From: Stictocephala bisonia
Lineage: Eukaryota; Arthropoda; Insecta; Hemiptera; Membracidae
Length of the DNA: 64,000 nucleotides
Direction of reading: 5' to 3'
NCBI GenBank assembly: GCA_035578905.1
Contig: JAQJVL010000755.1
Span: forward strand, 186,001-250,000
Shown: one piece after another, positions 61,072 to 64,000 of the stretch
Numbering within the stretch: the first letter of the stretch is position 1
Layout of the letters: every line of letters begins with the position of its first letter
Translations under genes and position numbers: made by a program
The notes under the pieces: model-generated
What the model saw: only the letters and a program-made list of their open reading frames with translations
Database searches by the model: none
Told to the model about the DNA's origin: nothing

Positions 61072-62280
61072 ATTGTGAACTTGAGTGTGAGTATTATGAT
61101 CGTGGACTTTGTTATTCCTTATATTGTGAACTTGAGTGTGAGTATTATGATCGTGGACTTTGTTATTCCTTATATTGTGAACTTGAGTGTGAGTATTATG
61201 ATCGTGGACTTTGTTATTCCTTATATTGTGAACTTGAGTGTGAGTATTATGATCGTGGACTTTGTTATTCCTTATATTGTGAACTTGAGTGTGATTATTA
61301 TGATCGTGGACTTTGTTATTCCTTATATTGTGAACTTGAGTGTGAGTATTATGATCGTGGACTTTGTTATTCCTTATATTGTGAACTTGAGTGTGAGTAT
61401 TATGATCGTGGACTTTGTTATTCCTTATATTGTGAACTTGAGTGTGAGTATTATGATCGTGGACTTTGTTATTCCTTATATTGTGAACTTGAGTGTGAGT
61501 ATTATGATCGTGGACTTTGTTATTCCTTATATTGTGAACTTGAGTGTGATTATTATGATCGTGGACTTTGTTATTCCTTATATTGTGAACTTGAGTGTGA
61601 GTATTATGATCGTGGACTTTGTTATTCCTTATATTGTGAACTTGAGTGTGAGTATTATGATCGTGGACTTTGTTATTCCTTATATTGTGAACTTGAGTGT
61701 GAGTATTATGATCGTGGACTTTGTTATTCCTTATATTGTGAACTTGAGTGTAAGTATTATGATAGTGGACTTTGTTATTCCTTATATTGTGAACTTGAGT
61801 GTGAGTATTATGATCGTGGACTTTGTTATTCCTTATATTGTGAACTTGAGTGTAAGTATTATGATAGTGGACTTTGTTATTCCTTATATTGTGAACTTGA
61901 GTGTAAGTATTATGATCGTGGACTTTGTTATTCCTTATATTGTGAACTTGAGTGTAAGTATTATGATCGTGGACTTTGTTATTCCTTATATTGTGAACTT
62001 GAGTGTAAGTATTATGATCGTGGACTTTGTTATTCCTTATATTGTGAACTTGAGTGTAAGTATTATGATAGTGGTCTTTGTTATTCCTTATATTGTGAAC
62101 TTGAGTGTAAGTATTATGATCGTGGACTTTGTTATTCCTTATATTGTGAACTTGAGTGTAAGTATTATGATCGTGGACTTTGTTATTCCTTATATTGTGA
62201 ACTTGAGTGTGAGTATTATGATCGTGGACTTTGTTATTCCTTATATTGTCTTTTATGTTTTTTTGTCCTATTGTTGGTAA
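60955..62280 (+). CDS. Open frame of 441 codons made of a 17-residue hydrophobic repeat (doubtful gene)
   Basis: ATG at 60955, about 41 unique codons, then 23 copies of a 17-residue unit (NLSVSIMIVDFVIPYIV), and a short tail FYVFLSYCW before TAA. The unit is very hydrophobic with one Asp, so as a protein it would be a chain of membrane-like segments. Of the variants between copies, two kinds are silent (GTG/GTA and ATC/ATA) and two change a residue (Ser to Ile, Asp to Val). The frame stays open simply because the 51-bp unit is a multiple of three and has no stop in this frame. No splice context, domain or upstream signal supports expression, and I think it is more likely an array than a gene. 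Confidence 0.2.
   Translation: MANGVTMQASNNHSNTFTSYFVVTFQYFKYTYFITYFFDIVNLSVSIMIVDFVIPYIVNLSVSIMIVDFVIPYIVNLSVSIMIVDFVIPYIVNLSVSIMIVDFVIPYIVNLSVIIMIVDFVIPYIVNLSVSIMIVDFVIPYIVNLSVSIMIVDFVIPYIVNLSVSIMIVDFVIPYIVNLSVSIMIVDFVIPYIVNLSVIIMIVDFVIPYIVNLSVSIMIVDFVIPYIVNLSVSIMIVDFVIPYIVNLSVSIMIVDFVIPYIVNLSVSIMIVDFVIPYIVNLSVSIMIVDFVIPYIVNLSVSIMIVDFVIPYIVNLSVSIMIVDFVIPYIVNLSVSIMIVDFVIPYIVNLSVSIMIVDFVIPYIVNLSVSIMIVVFVIPYIVNLSVSIMIVDFVIPYIVNLSVSIMIVDFVIPYIVNLSVSIMIVDFVIPYIVFYVFLSYCW
61072..62250. repeat. 51-bp minisatellite, 23 copies
   Basis: An exact 51-bp period with AACTTGAGTGTGAGTATTAT and TTTGTTATTCCTTATATTG in each unit. Copies are nearly identical; the left half mainly has GTGTGAGT and the right half GTGTAAGT, showing local spread of variants. 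Confidence 0.97.
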
Positions 62281-64000
62281 ATTGTTCTTAACAAATTATA
62301 TTTATATTATTTCATCGTATTATTCTTTTAATGTATGAAAGATGATTTTCCAAGTGGATTTATACGTCAACAAGTATTTGTTGTCTATCATATATCAAGG
62401 TTATCATTTGATAGGTAACAAAGGCTATTTTAACTTATTATCACACATTATTTAAATCATTGGAGTGTACATTAAGGTCATAAGTGAGATTTAGTTTTAC
62501 TGTGCCATCTCATCGATTTTGGATTTGATAAGTATTGTGCTAATATGTGAACAGTAAAATATTGTTTGGTGCGACGTATATATTGTGAAGTGTTCTATGA
62601 AGGGGTGCCTGACACTATTGTGAACGGCAATGTAGATGCTCCACACTGAGGGTATTTACCGCTGCGTTATATCAGTATGCAGTTTTATTTATTTATTTTA
62701 TTTGCAATATCTGGAAATCCATAAAATTTTATTTATATTTATTTCTATTTAAATACTACTTCTTTAAATCAGTATTACTCAGAATTAAATCCATTACTAT
62801 TGTAAATTAGTTTTTAATACATTCAGTTATAAACAACAGCAAATAACGTATTAAGAACAATCCCTTGGCTGCTTGGAAAAAAATTATAATTAATTTAATT
62901 ATATGGTAGATTCAATTTTTCATCTGAATCAATAGAAAATATATTTTGAATGCACTTGTTACATTTTTTAAATTGCAACATAAATTTCATTGTATTTGAA
63001 CAGGTATTTTGTCAATTACATTTAAGACAATTATCCACCTTATTAAATTAATCATGTGTTGATTAGAGTTTTTTTAATTTATTTTACTTATTCATTTCTT
63101 GCATTTAGGTTATATTTTAATACTCTGAAGATGGCCTGAGAGCCAAAACTAGTAGGTAAATCAAGTAAAAAACTAAATAAAGCGTATTTAATTCAAAATA
63201 TTACTCAATTTTTTATTATCTTGTTGAAAAAGAGATTTTATAACTATTAGGGTTTTAAATAAATGTTTCTTGTATAGGTATTAAATTCCCATAGTTTTAT
63301 ATCAATCCTAATATAGATATTTTTTAGTTTTACCCTTTGTCATAGTCTTTATTTACAAAACTTCATCCCCAATCCAAATCATTCATGAAATGTACTATGG
63401 GAATGTTGGTTATAATTTTGTTTATTTTAAACCTGTGTCTTTTAAAATATTTTTATTTTAAATTAAAGTATTTCAATATTCAATTGTATTTTTTTTAATT
63501 GTTAATCCAATCTCAAACCACATTTATATTTAATTTCCCGAGAGCACTAACAGCGTATGGATAATTCCTTAATGTTATTGTACTTATGGGGCAAGAACCG
63601 CTATACAGTAAGCCGTTAGGAATGAACTTGACAATATATTGGTAATAGTGAAATGTCAAGCTATTCTGAGTTATTTGCGTTTATAAATTCATATCAAGAA
63701 GGTTTATATTAAAACATATAAATACCCATTCAGCATTTATATGTCTTCAAAGTACATAGGTTATTTTCATTAGAGGTGGAATCCTTGTAAGCGATAATTT
63801 TTTTATAGTATAAGATTCATAATAAATAAAAATTATAGGATACCGAAAGTAAATAAATCAGTTTTTAGACATTCATTTCAATACCTTGGGCCAAATTATT
63901 TTAATAACTGTCTGCCAATTAGTATTAAAAGCATAACTAATGTAAAATTTTTAGTAACAAATTATTTACTTAGCTTCCAACTTAACGGGAAATTGTATTT
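62251..64000. other. AT-rich intergenic sequence, no gene seen
   Basis: No supportable exon. At 63124-63149 there is a short motif resembling the tails of some insect retroelements (see findings). Confidence 0.5.

Overview
The window reads as nuclear DNA of an arthropod, most likely an insect; the species cannot be fixed from sequence alone. Reasons: strongly AT-rich background, GT-AG introns whose phases agree across a five-exon gene, tRNA-derived SINE-like elements, a dead Jockey/CR1-type LINE fragment, a MITE-like inverted-repeat element, and a very heavy load of minisatellites. There is no bacterial operon structure, CRISPR array, rRNA gene or intact tRNA gene that I can see.

The one well supported gene lies on the minus strand at 1343-14827. 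It has a tiny first coding exon for the start of a signal peptide (14792-14827), three middle exons (9070-9379, 6747-7144, 5423-5717) coding for a Cys-poor, probably helical, N-glycosylated ectodomain, and a long last exon (1343-4740) that closes the ectodomain and then codes for a Thr/Ser/Pro-rich mucin-like tail of 26-residue and 24-residue repeats. All four junctions keep the frame (phases 0, 1, 0, 1). A single in-frame TAA at 2177-2179 cuts the repeat tail after residue 1200, although the frame then stays open with the same composition for another 277 codons. Intron 1 holds a 43-bp minisatellite, and intron 2 holds a 21-bp minisatellite and a SINE.

From about 15 kb to the right edge no complete gene is supported. 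The region is a chain of unrelated tandem arrays set in AT-rich sequence: 23 bp (17.6-20.9 kb), 130 bp (22.3-27.4 kb), an inverted pair of 36-bp arrays (30.8-31.9 kb), 62 bp (35.9-37.1 kb), about 118 bp (38.7-45.3 kb), about 52 bp (49.9-53.5 kb), a 95-bp unit built of five 19-mers (57.2-58.5 kb) and 51 bp (61.1-62.25 kb). With the 57-bp array at the left edge and the repeats inside the gene, tandem repeats cover roughly 29 kb, about 45 percent of the window. Between them lie a MITE-like element with CRE palindromes (28.0 kb), a family of about 305-bp diverged repeats (32.9-34.5 kb), one candidate terminal exon of an unknown minus-strand gene (33563-33744), an interspersed element present twice (38.5 and 55.2 kb) and a LINE tail (55.9-57.05 kb).

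The points most worth follow-up are the mucin-like gene with its internal stop, the origin of the arrays (a dispersed element flanking the 118-bp array, lone relic units far from the 36-bp and 62-bp arrays, nested unit structure in several arrays), and the strand switch in the GGGT-rich 36-bp array.
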